Of a DNA stretch of 6,094 nt, positions 1-6,009 are shown piece by piece (the first letter of the stretch is position 1; each line of letters starts with the position of its first letter). The stretch is from Elusimicrobia bacterium CG08_land_8_20_14_0_20_59_10 (GTDB lineage: Bacteria > Elusimicrobiota > Elusimicrobia > Elusimicrobiales > UBA9959): NCBI GenBank assembly GCA_002779045.1, contig PEXO01000088.1:1-6094 (forward strand). Reading direction: 5' to 3'. The notes under the pieces are model-generated. The model made no database searches. It was not told the origin of the DNA and saw only the letters and a list, made by a program, of their open reading frames with translations. The translations under genes were made by a program, and so were the position numbers.

Positions 1-555
1 ACAGCCGGGAGCGGCCTTCTTTACCGCGGCCAGCCGCCTGAAATCCTCGTCCATGTCGGCGCCGGTCTTCACTTTGAAGATCCTGAAGCCGCGCTTGCGC
101 ATCTTCGCCGTGAAGGAAAGCGCGGCGGCGGCGTCGCCTATCACCACGGTCACGTCGGTCTTCAACTTCGGGGTCCGGCCGCCGAAAAATTTCCACAGCG
201 AGACGCCCTGCAGCCGGCAGACCAGGTCAAGCACGGCCATCTGCGCGGCGGCCAGCGCCGCGCGGTTGCCGTCCAGCGCGGACTCCAGCGCGCAGAGAGC
301 GCCCAGGTAGTTGGAAACGTCGCGGCCGGTCAGCAGGGCGCCGGCCCTTTCCAGGCTTTTCATGGTGGCCGCGCGCGTTTCGCCGGTGATATGCGTGGCT
401 ATGGCGGCCTCGCCGAAGCCCTTCATCCCGCCGGCCGCAAGGGAGAAGAGCACATTATCCATGCTCTTGTGGCTGCCGCTGGAAATGGTAAAAGGCGTGA
501 ACAGCTCCGCGTCCAGCTTCTTAACGGAAAATTTCCTTATCACGGTGTTTTTCAT
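1..555 (-). CDS. Dipeptide epimerase (L-Ala-D/L-Glu epimerase-like), enolase superfamily, N-terminal part; runs off left edge
   Basis: The 185 visible codons start at ATG 555-553 and stay open to base 1, so the C-terminal half is missing. Residues 1 to about 125 fit the N-terminal capping domain of the muconate-lactonizing/enolase superfamily: PFTISSGS at 21-28, GFGEAA at 46-51, ITGET at 56-60 and LWKFFGG at 120-126. The TDVTVVIGD strand (133-141) opens the barrel, and IFKVKTG (159-165) holds the K-x-K pair (K161, K163), which in dipeptide epimerases supplies a catalytic lysine. Family enzymes are about 320-370 residues, so roughly half is present. They are cytosolic, Mg-dependent, and epimerize L-Ala-D-Glu or related dipeptides, often in murein peptide recycling. 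The metal ligands lie beyond the edge, so substrate specificity cannot be read. The start overlaps the upstream transferase stop as ATGA. No clear Shine-Dalgarno precedes it, so translation is probably coupled. Another superfamily member (MLE, NSAR/OSBS) is the main alternative. Confidence 0.85.
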   Translation of the reverse strand, partial: MKNTVIRKFSVKKLDAELFTPFTISSGSHKSMDNVLFSLAAGGMKGFGEAAIATHITGETRAATMKSLERAGALLTGRDVSNYLGALCALESALDGNRAALAAAQMAVLDLVCRLQGVSLWKFFGGRTPKLKTDVTVVIGDAAAALSFTAKMRKRGFRIFKVKTGADMDEDFRRLAAVKKAAPGC

Positions 556-1691
556 ATTTTTTTATCGCTAGTCAGTTCCCGGCCCAGCACCATCAGGAAC
601 ACCACTATCAGGAAGATCAGCACGCTCTGCGTCAGCAGCAGCCAGGTCCCCAGCGTGGAGGCGGCATGGCGTATGGTCCACGCCCCCAGGCCCAGGCAGA
701 TATTGAGCAGCATTATAAAACCCACGGTCTGTTCCACGCTCAGCCCCAGCTTCAGCAGGCGGTGGTGAAAATGGTCCTTCCCGGTATACTCCAGCCAGTC
801 TTTGACGCTGCGCACACTGCCATTGCGAATGCGCGAAACGGTGGTATAGATGATATCGAAGATAGGAATGCCGAGCACCAGCAGCGGCGTGGAGAACGAA
901 ACCGCCGGGCTATCGGTGGCCCAGCTGCCGTACAGCGCCAGGCAGCCCAGTATGAAGCCTATAAAAGTGGAGCCGGAGTCTCCCAGGAACACCCGCGCCG
1001 GCCGCCAGTTAGTGCGCAGGAACCCTATACAGGCCCCGGCCAGCGCGGCGGAGATGAACGAAAGCGGGTACTGGTCGGAGTTCCAGCCTATCCCCAGGAA
1101 CAGCAGCGCGCAGACGGCGCCCATCGTGGAAGCCAGGCCGTCTATGCCGTCCATGAAGTTGAAAGCATTGGTTATCCCCACCAGCCAGATAACCGACAGC
1201 ACGGTGGATAAAGCCAGTCCGAACGGCAGTTTAAGCGGGAAGCTCAGCTGGAGGCCGAAGAAGGTTACCACCAGCGCCGCCGCCACCTGCCAGAAAAGCC
1301 TGGTCCCGGCCGAAAGCCCTTTCCAGTCGTCCATAAAACCAAGGACGAAAATGATGGTCCCGCCCAGCATTATGCCGTAGATCTCCAGGGAGAACTGCTG
1401 GTTGCGCAGCACGGCGGCCATGAAAGCCAGGTACACCGCCGTGCCGCCCAGGCGCGGCACCGGGGAAGTATGGACCTTCCTCGCTGACGGCATATCCACC
1501 GCCCCTATCCTGACGGCCAGCCGGCCGCTGAGCGGGGCCAGCAGGAAGACGGCGAACATGGAGATGAGAAAAAGATAGGACCAGCGCAGCCCCTCCGTCC
1601 AGGTCCAGGCGGAGAACCCGCCGGGAGGCAGCAGCGCCACCAGCAGGGCGAGGACGGCGAAAAAGAAGATCCCGTCGCGCCTTTTTGTCAT
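552..1691 (-). CDS. Undecaprenyl-phosphate HexNAc-1-phosphate transferase, WecA/TagO/MraY family
   Basis: This 379-residue polytopic inner-membrane protein would transfer a HexNAc-1-phosphate (GlcNAc in characterized WecA/TagO) from a UDP-sugar to undecaprenyl phosphate, the first lipid-linked step of O-antigen, teichoic acid or exopolysaccharide synthesis. Family motifs appear in order. D66 to G83 gives DxPxxRKxHxxPxPRxGG. D121-D122 (GFMDDW) is the Asp pair near the Mg/active site. N175/N178/D181/D184 form NAFNFMDGIDG, GDSG lies at 237-240, and DHFHHRL at 306-312 is the His-rich cytoplasmic loop. Hydrophobic stretches across the length fit the usual 10-11 helices, and the length is typical. 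MraY is less likely because the DxPxxRKxH and DHFHHRL motifs and the glycan context point to WecA/TagO. Start ATG 1691 overlaps the deacetylase stop (ATGA), and its own stop overlaps the epimerase start the same way. I leave the symbol blank because the exact sugar is unknown. Confidence 0.93.
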   Translation of the reverse strand: MTKRRDGIFFFAVLALLVALLPPGGFSAWTWTEGLRWSYLFLISMFAVFLLAPLSGRLAVRIGAVDMPSARKVHTSPVPRLGGTAVYLAFMAAVLRNQQFSLEIYGIMLGGTIIFVLGFMDDWKGLSAGTRLFWQVAAALVVTFFGLQLSFPLKLPFGLALSTVLSVIWLVGITNAFNFMDGIDGLASTMGAVCALLFLGIGWNSDQYPLSFISAALAGACIGFLRTNWRPARVFLGDSGSTFIGFILGCLALYGSWATDSPAVSFSTPLLVLGIPIFDIIYTTVSRIRNGSVRSVKDWLEYTGKDHFHHRLLKLGLSVEQTVGFIMLLNICLGLGAWTIRHAASTLGTWLLLTQSVLIFLIVVFLMVLGRELTSDKKI

Positions 1692-2317
1692 TTTTTGCAG
1701 TCCAGCAGGTAGTCCAGCAACAGGCGCCGGGCCACAAAACCCTCGGCGTATTTCACCCTGTCCTGGTAGCCGCGGAACATGGCAGCGGCCTTGGCGCTTT
1801 CTATTATGGAAAGGTTTTTAACGCGGGTCTTGTAAACCTGCGAGCGGTGGCATTTTAGCAGGGCGACTTTTTTATTTATCACCGGGCCTATGTCCACGAA
1901 AATACCCGGTTCGAACTCGATGGTGGTGGGGACCTCGAAAAATAGCAGGTTCTTGATATACCTGGCGGCGGTCTCCACCGCGCGCGACACATTGCGGTGG
2001 TCCTGGTGCGTGTCATGCACGTGGTTGACGAAGACCATATCCGGCTTAATTTCCTCTATGCGCTTTTCCACGGCGCGTATCAGTTCGCGGGTAAGCGCCA
2101 CGCCGGTATCCTCGAAGCCGCCCCAGTAAAGCCTGGCCTTCAGCAGGGCCGCCGAGCGGGCCTGCTCGGCCAGCCGCAGCCTGGGGTCCCCGCCGGCCGC
2201 GCCGTGAGTAAGCACCAGCAGGCTCAGCTTGTGGCCTTTCTGCGACAGCTTGTAAAAAGTCCCGCCGCAGCCGAATTCAAGATCGTCAGGATGTGCGCCT
2301 ATGCCCAGTATTTTCAT
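1688..2317 (-). CDS. PIG-L/LmbE-family zinc de-N-acetylase
   Basis: This is a 209-residue single-domain cytosolic protein. The hallmark GAHPDD is at 7-12, followed by LEFGCGGT (13-20). H9 and D12 match the zinc ligands and D11 the general base of characterized PIG-L enzymes such as BshB-type deacetylases. HDTHQDH (101-107) supplies the second histidine group, with H107 as the expected third ligand, and KCHRSQ (155-160) matches the later conserved His-x-SQ segment. THGAAGG at 37-43 and GFEDTG at 67-72 fit substrate-loop positions. Known members deacetylate GlcNAc in GPI precursors, mycothiol and bacillithiol precursors, teicoplanin, and some lipid- or nucleotide-linked sugars. Because it sits directly before a WecA/TagO transferase, an N-acetylated glycan precursor is the likely substrate, but this is inference. 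It starts two bases after the ATPase stop and overlaps the transferase start by four bases. A thiol-cofactor deacetylase is possible, but no thiol-pathway partners are visible. Confidence 0.92.
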   Translation of the reverse strand: MKILGIGAHPDDLEFGCGGTFYKLSQKGHKLSLLVLTHGAAGGDPRLRLAEQARSAALLKARLYWGGFEDTGVALTRELIRAVEKRIEEIKPDMVFVNHVHDTHQDHRNVSRAVETAARYIKNLLFFEVPTTIEFEPGIFVDIGPVINKKVALLKCHRSQVYKTRVKNLSIIESAKAAAMFRGYQDRVKYAEGFVARRLLLDYLLDCKK

Positions 2318-2319
2318 AA

Positions 2320-3123
2320 TCAGTTCTGCCTGCTGCTCTCCACGCCCTCGGCCACCAGCGCCTCGGTCACCACCTTCTCCCCCTTGGAGAAGGCGGCCAG
2401 CATGCTCATATTGGCGATATTATTTATCCAGCGCGGTATGCCGCCGGACCGCTCAAAGATCAGTTCCATGGCGCGTTCGTCGAAGATATTCTCCGCAAGG
2501 CCCGCCACTTCCAGCCTGTGCAGCACGTATTTCTTTGTCTCCTCGAAATCAAGCGGCTGCAGATGATAACTGAGCGTAATGCGCTGGCTGAACTGCTTGT
2601 TCGAGTCCAGCTTCTCCTTGAGCTCCGGCTGGCCGCCCAGCAGCAGCGTCAGCAGGAAGCGGGTCTCCGTCTGGAAATTGAGCAGCAGGCGCAGCTCCTC
2701 GAAAACGTTCTCGTCGTTTATCAGCTGCGCCTCGTCTATCACCACCACCACGTGCTTGCCGTCCTGCATAGTGTCCTTCAGGAAGCGCTCGATGGCCATA
2801 AGCACGTCCTCTTTCTGCTTGGGGACATTATAGCCGGTAAAATTATGCAGGATGGTCTTGAGCAGGCCCAGGTCGTCCAGGCGCGGATTGGTGACGGAAG
2901 AGAAGACGCAGCCTTTTTTCTTGAACTGCCGCTCCAGCGCTTTGAGGATAAGCGTCTTGCCGGTGCCATAGGCGCCGGTAAGCACGGCGCAGGCCTTCTT
3001 TTCGTCCACCACATAGGCCAGCCTTGAAACAGCCTCTTCATGCTTCTCGGATTGGAAAAAGAACTCCGTATCCGGGGTATTCTCAAAAGGCAGCTTCTTC
3101 AGGTTCCAGTGCTTCTGGTACAT
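2320..3123 (-). CDS. ExeA/GspA-like AAA+ ATPase, similar to exosortase/PEP-CTERM locus ATPases
   Basis: This 267-residue protein opens with MYQKHWNLKKLPF and a PDTEFFF segment (17-23), the standard N-terminus of the ExeA-like family, which fixes the start at ATG 3123. Walker A is GAYGTGKT (50-57) and Walker B is VVVVIDEAQ (125-133) with D130 and E131. LLGGQPELKEKL (161-172) and QRI (180-182) fit the sensor-1/arginine-finger region, and GGIPRWIN (227-234) carries the sensor-2 arginine R231. No peptidoglycan-binding domain follows, unlike full-length ExeA (over 500 residues). The length is therefore that of the shorter ATPases found beside exosortase and exopolysaccharide genes. It is cytoplasmic, ATP-hydrolysing, and probably drives or regulates assembly or export of the envelope polymer; its partner is not visible. 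It is the first gene of the four-gene unit. A TATAAT lies only 12 bases before the ATG and no Shine-Dalgarno is seen, so the message may be nearly leaderless. A transposition-related MuB/TniB-type ATPase is a weaker alternative. Confidence 0.9.
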   Translation of the reverse strand: MYQKHWNLKKLPFENTPDTEFFFQSEKHEEAVSRLAYVVDEKKACAVLTGAYGTGKTLILKALERQFKKKGCVFSSVTNPRLDDLGLLKTILHNFTGYNVPKQKEDVLMAIERFLKDTMQDGKHVVVVIDEAQLINDENVFEELRLLLNFQTETRFLLTLLLGGQPELKEKLDSNKQFSQRITLSYHLQPLDFEETKKYVLHRLEVAGLAENIFDERAMELIFERSGGIPRWINNIANMSMLAAFSKGEKVVTEALVAEGVESSRQN

Positions 3124-3135
3124 AGACCATATTTA

Positions 3136-3141
3136 ATTATA
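3136..3141 (-). promoter_or_regulatory. Candidate -10 box for the ATPase-deacetylase-transferase-epimerase operon
   Basis: The minus strand reads TATAAT here, a perfect sigma-70-type -10, ending 12 bases before the ATPase ATG. Transcription would begin about 5-8 bases before the start codon. At a 17-base spacer the -35 position reads TGAGGT, a poor match, so the call rests on the -10 alone in a locally AT-rich stretch. TTGCTT is closer but leaves only 12 bases of spacer. Confidence 0.4.
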
Positions 3142-3207
3142 AATGGGAGAATAAAGCAACCTCACCCTCCCTTGGTGCTTGCTTTCCCGCTCCCCCCGAA
3201 ATCGCAG

Positions 3208-3213
3208 TATAAT
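3208..3213 (+). promoter_or_regulatory. Candidate plus-strand -10 box upstream of the 38-codon reading frame
   Basis: TATAAT is present on the plus strand, about 57 bases before ATG 3270. No good -35 is seen at normal spacing: TTGCTT at 3179-3184 would need a 23-base spacer. With the minus-strand TATAAT at 3136-3141, the spacer would hold two divergent transcription starts. The evidence is the -10 hexamer and the ribosome-binding site that follows. Confidence 0.3.
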
Positions 3214-3259
3214 TACGGGCCGCTGACTTTACGACAGGAACTTGCTGCTTTGCGAACGC

Positions 3260-3263
3260 AGGA
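3260..3263 (+). promoter_or_regulatory. Shine-Dalgarno-like AGGA before ATG 3270
   Basis: AGGA ends six bases before ATG 3270, good spacing for a ribosome-binding site. It is the clearest Shine-Dalgarno-like match I see before any start in this window. It supports the view that the short plus-strand frame was, or is, a true gene start. Confidence 0.4.
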
Positions 3264-3269
3264 TCCATT

Positions 3270-3386
3270 ATGTCCAACGCAGCTTTGAACCGGATATACC
3301 TGCTTGCCGCCGCCTTTACCTTCTGCTTCTCCCTTGTCCTGCGTCCCACACTTTATGGCCGGGATTGCGGTCTCCCAAGCTCCTGA
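3270..3386 (+). pseudogene. Probable truncated start of a DUF2723/GT-C-type membrane protein (38 codons)
   Basis: The frame reads MSNAALNRIYLLAAAFTFC and continues to a TGA at 3384-3386. Residues 9-24 form one hydrophobic helix, followed by RPTLYGRDCG (25-34). This resembles the beginning of DUF2723-type polytopic proteins, where the first helix runs into a Pro-Thr segment and then D-x-G-E or D-C-G-E before a HPPG motif. Here the glutamate and everything after it are missing: the frame continues LPSS and stops. A TATAAT and an AGGA lie upstream with sensible spacing to the ATG. The simplest reading is the surviving 5' end of a larger GT-C gene whose body was deleted, leaving the spacer before the ATPase. 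Alternatives are a genuine small single-helix membrane protein, or chance. The DUF2723 match is from memory of the family motif over about ten residues, so it is tentative. Confidence 0.4.
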
Positions 3387-3573
3387 TCCGCATACCCTTA
3401 CTAAGCGTTATTTTCTCCGTTTCTTCGAACAACTCTTCAAACAACGCTTTAAACCGTCTCACAAATCTGCAATGTTCCCGCCTGCCGGGACGCGCTTAAC
3501 GCGGCGAAAAGACGGGACTAAAGGAGTTTATTGGGCGGAAGGGTGCCCCGGGCGGATATGGCCCCGGTCAGGT
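3387..3573. other. Non-coding spacer without a recognisable gene
   Basis: I find no protein I can recognise on either strand here. The long plus-strand frame through it continues into the antisense of the 811-codon gene. On the minus strand a stretch (about 3331-3495) reads as a charged peptide including KALFEELFEE, but it has no ATG near its beginning and no ribosome-binding site. A short hairpin, TCCCG(3476-3480)/CGGGA(3486-3490), is followed by no T run in either direction, so it is not a convincing terminator. The stretch may be decayed coding sequence from the same event that left the remnant at 3270. Confidence 0.5.
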
Positions 3574-6009
3574 TTAGAGGCCAGGCGGACTGTCAGGGGC
3601 CCAGGCTCGCAAAAAAGACATTATTTCATCGCGGTCATACCCCTCACCGATCTCAAAACTTTCCGTGGATTTAGAGATCAACATGGCTCCGTCACAACCC
3701 AGAACATACAGATACGGACAACTGTTAAGACGCGGATACATGGCGACGGCCGGCGGCGGCGGGTCGTTTTGACCGACGGATATTTTGACCAGTATATATT
3801 TCCGGTCCAGGAATGCCGCTATGCCGCGGTCGTGTTTAAAAACATCATCCATTCTTTTACACCAGTCGCACCACTCTCCTCCAAGCTGGAGAATAACACG
3901 CTTATGTTCTTTCCGGGCCCTGGATAAAGCAGAGATGATGTTCCGAATATCGTCCCGATTTTTATTATCGACGGCAGAGGCTGTGCCGGGTTTCGCTACG
4001 GGCTGCATATAGTCCCGCTGGGTAAAAGACACCTCTTTCCACCCCGCCCGCATCTGCCACAACATATTGTCGCACCACAGATACGCAGCCTGTCTGGAGA
4101 GCTTTCCCTCCTCATACATGAAAATAAATTTACTGCATAATTTTTCTTTTTTCCCAGCGGGGAAATACGCCGCCAGTTCCAGCAGGAACCTTCCCGCTAT
4201 CGCGTTATCAAAAGAGCGCAATTTTTCCTCGTCTATAATATCCGATTTAAGCTTAAAATACAGGCTATTTCTGCGTATCTTCAGAGCCTGTCGTATGCTT
4301 TTTTGAGCCTCTTGTTCCCGACCTTTATCTATTTCGTAAAGGGCTTTGAGAATATACTCCTTACCTGTGGGCGGGAATGGCCATTCTTTACCGGGAAAAA
4401 GCATCTTGGTAATAAGGTCCGCGCCGGCCGCCGGCCGGTTGTTTTTCTGGTTTTTCAGCAGGGCGGCAACTGCCAGATCTATTTTGGCGGACATATCGCC
4501 CGGAGATAATATCACCGCCTTTCCCAGGCTGTCATAGGCGCCGGCATAATCCCCGTTAAGCAGCCTGGAACGGCCTTGTTCACTTAGCAGCCAGGAGTTT
4601 CCGGGATGTCCTGCCAGGGCGGCCGCAAGGGCGCGCCGCACATCTGCCTGGGGGATCTTTCCCGGATGCCGTAACAGCAGTAAAACACAGAATAGGCACA
4701 GAAGAACCGGTGGAACCGCGCCCACCGCGAAAAGGAATGTCCCTTCTTTGCGCGCCGCATCATTCGCCCTTTCCCCGGCCAACGCGAAAACCGATATTAC
4801 AACGACCGCCGCCAGCAGCGGCACTATAGCCGCAAGATAGCGTTCTTCCACCGAGAACGCCGTATGCAGCGCCATGAAGTAGATCCCAAGGAGATTTACT
4901 CTCCTAAAATCAGGTCTCTTCCACATAACCGCGGTCAGAACGGCCCAACAAAGCAAGGTCAGTGGATAAATTGAGAAGACAAATCCTATCCGTTTAACCA
5001 CCCCCGCGCCATAGATGAACGGATCGTTCAGTATCAGCTTCGCGGCGCTGAGCACCTCGCTCTTATCCCGGTCAATTCCCGCAAGCTTGTGATAATCTCC
5101 TTCCATCGTGGAAACTATCCCCATAGCGCCGGTTACCACATTCCAAGCTGCCCTCCCGTCGAAGAGGGCAAATCTGTCAGCTGTCACCAGGTTAAATCGT
5201 ATCCAGGGCAGTAAAAATAAAAATGGGACGGCCAGCGTCAGGAATATGCGGAACGACAGTTTTTTGAGCCCGTATTTTTTAGCGTTTTTAAATTCGAACA
5301 TGGCCAGCACGAAAGGGAACAGGCATAACACCGAACGTGAAAGAAAACTTATACCGATAGCCCCCCCCTCCACAAGGCGCCGCACACGCGAAGACAGCTT
5401 AGTTAAAGCAAGAGCATTGGCTACCAGTAAGAGTATGAGGCAGTAAAACCGTTGTTCTAGATCAAAAAAAGACGCTGTCCATGCCTGTCCGGCAAACAAT
5501 GCCGTAGAAGCGGCTACGCCAGCCGGCCGTCCGGACAGCATTGCACCACAACTATACCCCAGAACACAGATTATTATTGAGATTAAAAACCACAAAGTCT
5601 GAAGTTCATAAATGGTCGAATTTTGGAGCCATAAACACGCTACGCTCAGAAGCGGCATATGTGGCAGGTCCGAAGGAACCAGCTTGTTAAGGAGCGCCCC
5701 CCCCTGAGAGATCAGTATCGGATGAATACCCGGGGCATCCTGCGGGTAGAGCCAACTGCCCGGAAAGAGCAGAACCGGGACCATAATTGCCAGCAAAAGC
5801 CACATAGCCGCCCGCACTACAGGCGGCACGGATACCGGGAATTCCCCCGCTCTGCATACCGCTTCACCAATGATCTTAAAAAACCGGATGATCAGCGGCG
5901 GTTGCCCGCCGGCAATGCGGTCCGGGGAAAAGAATTCGGCGGGGCCCCCGACGCGTTGTTTTTTACTCATTGAAAGTTCTTTGAACCGCCGCTTTATACC
6001 CGCCGACAT
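3574..6009 (-). CDS. Three-part membrane protein: GT-C glycosyltransferase-like core, TPR region, C-terminal thioredoxin-like domain
   Basis: This is an 811-residue protein. Residues about 66-446 hold roughly ten hydrophobic segments. D91 lies in the first loop (WLYPQDAPG), followed by HMPLLSVACLWLQ. LPWIRFN is at 267-273, a soluble loop at 274-340 ends NDPFIYGAGVVKR, and EERYLAAIVPLLA is at 388-400. This layout fits ArnT/PMT/Rgt-like GT-C enzymes, which move sugars from polyprenyl-phosphate donors outside the inner membrane. Residues 472-505 fit a TPR (G479, A491, L495, A498, P503), and 549-582 a weaker one. From about 685, RNIISALSRARKEHKRVILQ leads to EWCDWCKRMDDVF (C714, C717). CPYLYVLGCDG (764-774) follows with P765 at the cis-proline position, a thioredoxin_7-like fold. 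The compartment of the C-terminus is unclear. ATG 6009 and ATG 5970 (Met14, MSKKQRV) are both possible starts and neither has a strong ribosome-binding site. Composition is poorer in G+C than the downstream operon, and two G8 runs occur. Confidence 0.85.
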   Translation of the reverse strand: MSAGIKRRFKELSMSKKQRVGGPAEFFSPDRIAGGQPPLIIRFFKIIGEAVCRAGEFPVSVPPVVRAAMWLLLAIMVPVLLFPGSWLYPQDAPGIHPILISQGGALLNKLVPSDLPHMPLLSVACLWLQNSTIYELQTLWFLISIIICVLGYSCGAMLSGRPAGVAASTALFAGQAWTASFFDLEQRFYCLILLLVANALALTKLSSRVRRLVEGGAIGISFLSRSVLCLFPFVLAMFEFKNAKKYGLKKLSFRIFLTLAVPFLFLLPWIRFNLVTADRFALFDGRAAWNVVTGAMGIVSTMEGDYHKLAGIDRDKSEVLSAAKLILNDPFIYGAGVVKRIGFVFSIYPLTLLCWAVLTAVMWKRPDFRRVNLLGIYFMALHTAFSVEERYLAAIVPLLAAVVVISVFALAGERANDAARKEGTFLFAVGAVPPVLLCLFCVLLLLRHPGKIPQADVRRALAAALAGHPGNSWLLSEQGRSRLLNGDYAGAYDSLGKAVILSPGDMSAKIDLAVAALLKNQKNNRPAAGADLITKMLFPGKEWPFPPTGKEYILKALYEIDKGREQEAQKSIRQALKIRRNSLYFKLKSDIIDEEKLRSFDNAIAGRFLLELAAYFPAGKKEKLCSKFIFMYEEGKLSRQAAYLWCDNMLWQMRAGWKEVSFTQRDYMQPVAKPGTASAVDNKNRDDIRNIISALSRARKEHKRVILQLGGEWCDWCKRMDDVFKHDRGIAAFLDRKYILVKISVGQNDPPPPAVAMYPRLNSCPYLYVLGCDGAMLISKSTESFEIGEGYDRDEIMSFLRAWAPDSPPGL
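5361..5368 (-). repeat. G8 homopolymer (coding strand) in the GT-C gene
   Basis: Eight C on the plus strand (eight G on the coding strand) encode the end of VEGGAI around residues 214-217. A gain or loss of one base would shift the frame within the membrane core. The length is at the low end for slipped-strand phase variation. Confidence 0.9.
5697..5704 (-). repeat. Second G8 homopolymer (coding strand) in the GT-C gene
   Basis: A second run of eight C on the plus strand encodes SQGGAL (residues 101-106) in the first extracytoplasmic loop. Slippage here would cut the protein to about the first hundred residues plus a short out-of-frame tail. Confidence 0.9.

Noticed and set aside
666..1380. 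Plus-strand frames antisense to the WecA/TagO gene
   Set aside because: The opposite strand has all family motifs in order; the plus-strand frames are rich in Gln, Arg and Pro as expected from complementing GC-rich membrane-protein codons.
1997..3027. Plus-strand frames antisense to the deacetylase and ATPase genes
   Set aside because: They mirror genes with intact catalytic motifs and show no domain of their own.
3137..3349. Minus-strand frame of 70 codons just upstream of the ATPase
   Set aside because: It covers the complement of the better-supported plus-strand start, ends within the candidate promoter, and is basic with no motif or ribosome-binding site.
3426..3449. Imperfect tandem pair of 12-mers (10/12 identical)
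   Set aside because: Only two copies, low complexity and no associated structure; probably chance.
3514..3540. AAAGGAG followed by TTG on the plus strand as a small-gene start
   Set aside because: The resulting peptide runs into the antisense of the thioredoxin-like domain and looks like no known protein.
3546..3567. GC-rich inverted segments (CCCCGGGC ... GCCCCGG) just past the large gene's stop, considered as a terminator
   Set aside because: The pairing needs a bulge and no T run follows on the minus strand, so it is not convincing as an intrinsic terminator.
3304..3927. Long plus-strand frame of 207 codons across the spacer and the end of the large gene
   Set aside because: About two thirds of it is antisense to the well-supported thioredoxin-like domain. 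It has no ribosome-binding site and no recognisable motif, so it is most likely a shadow.
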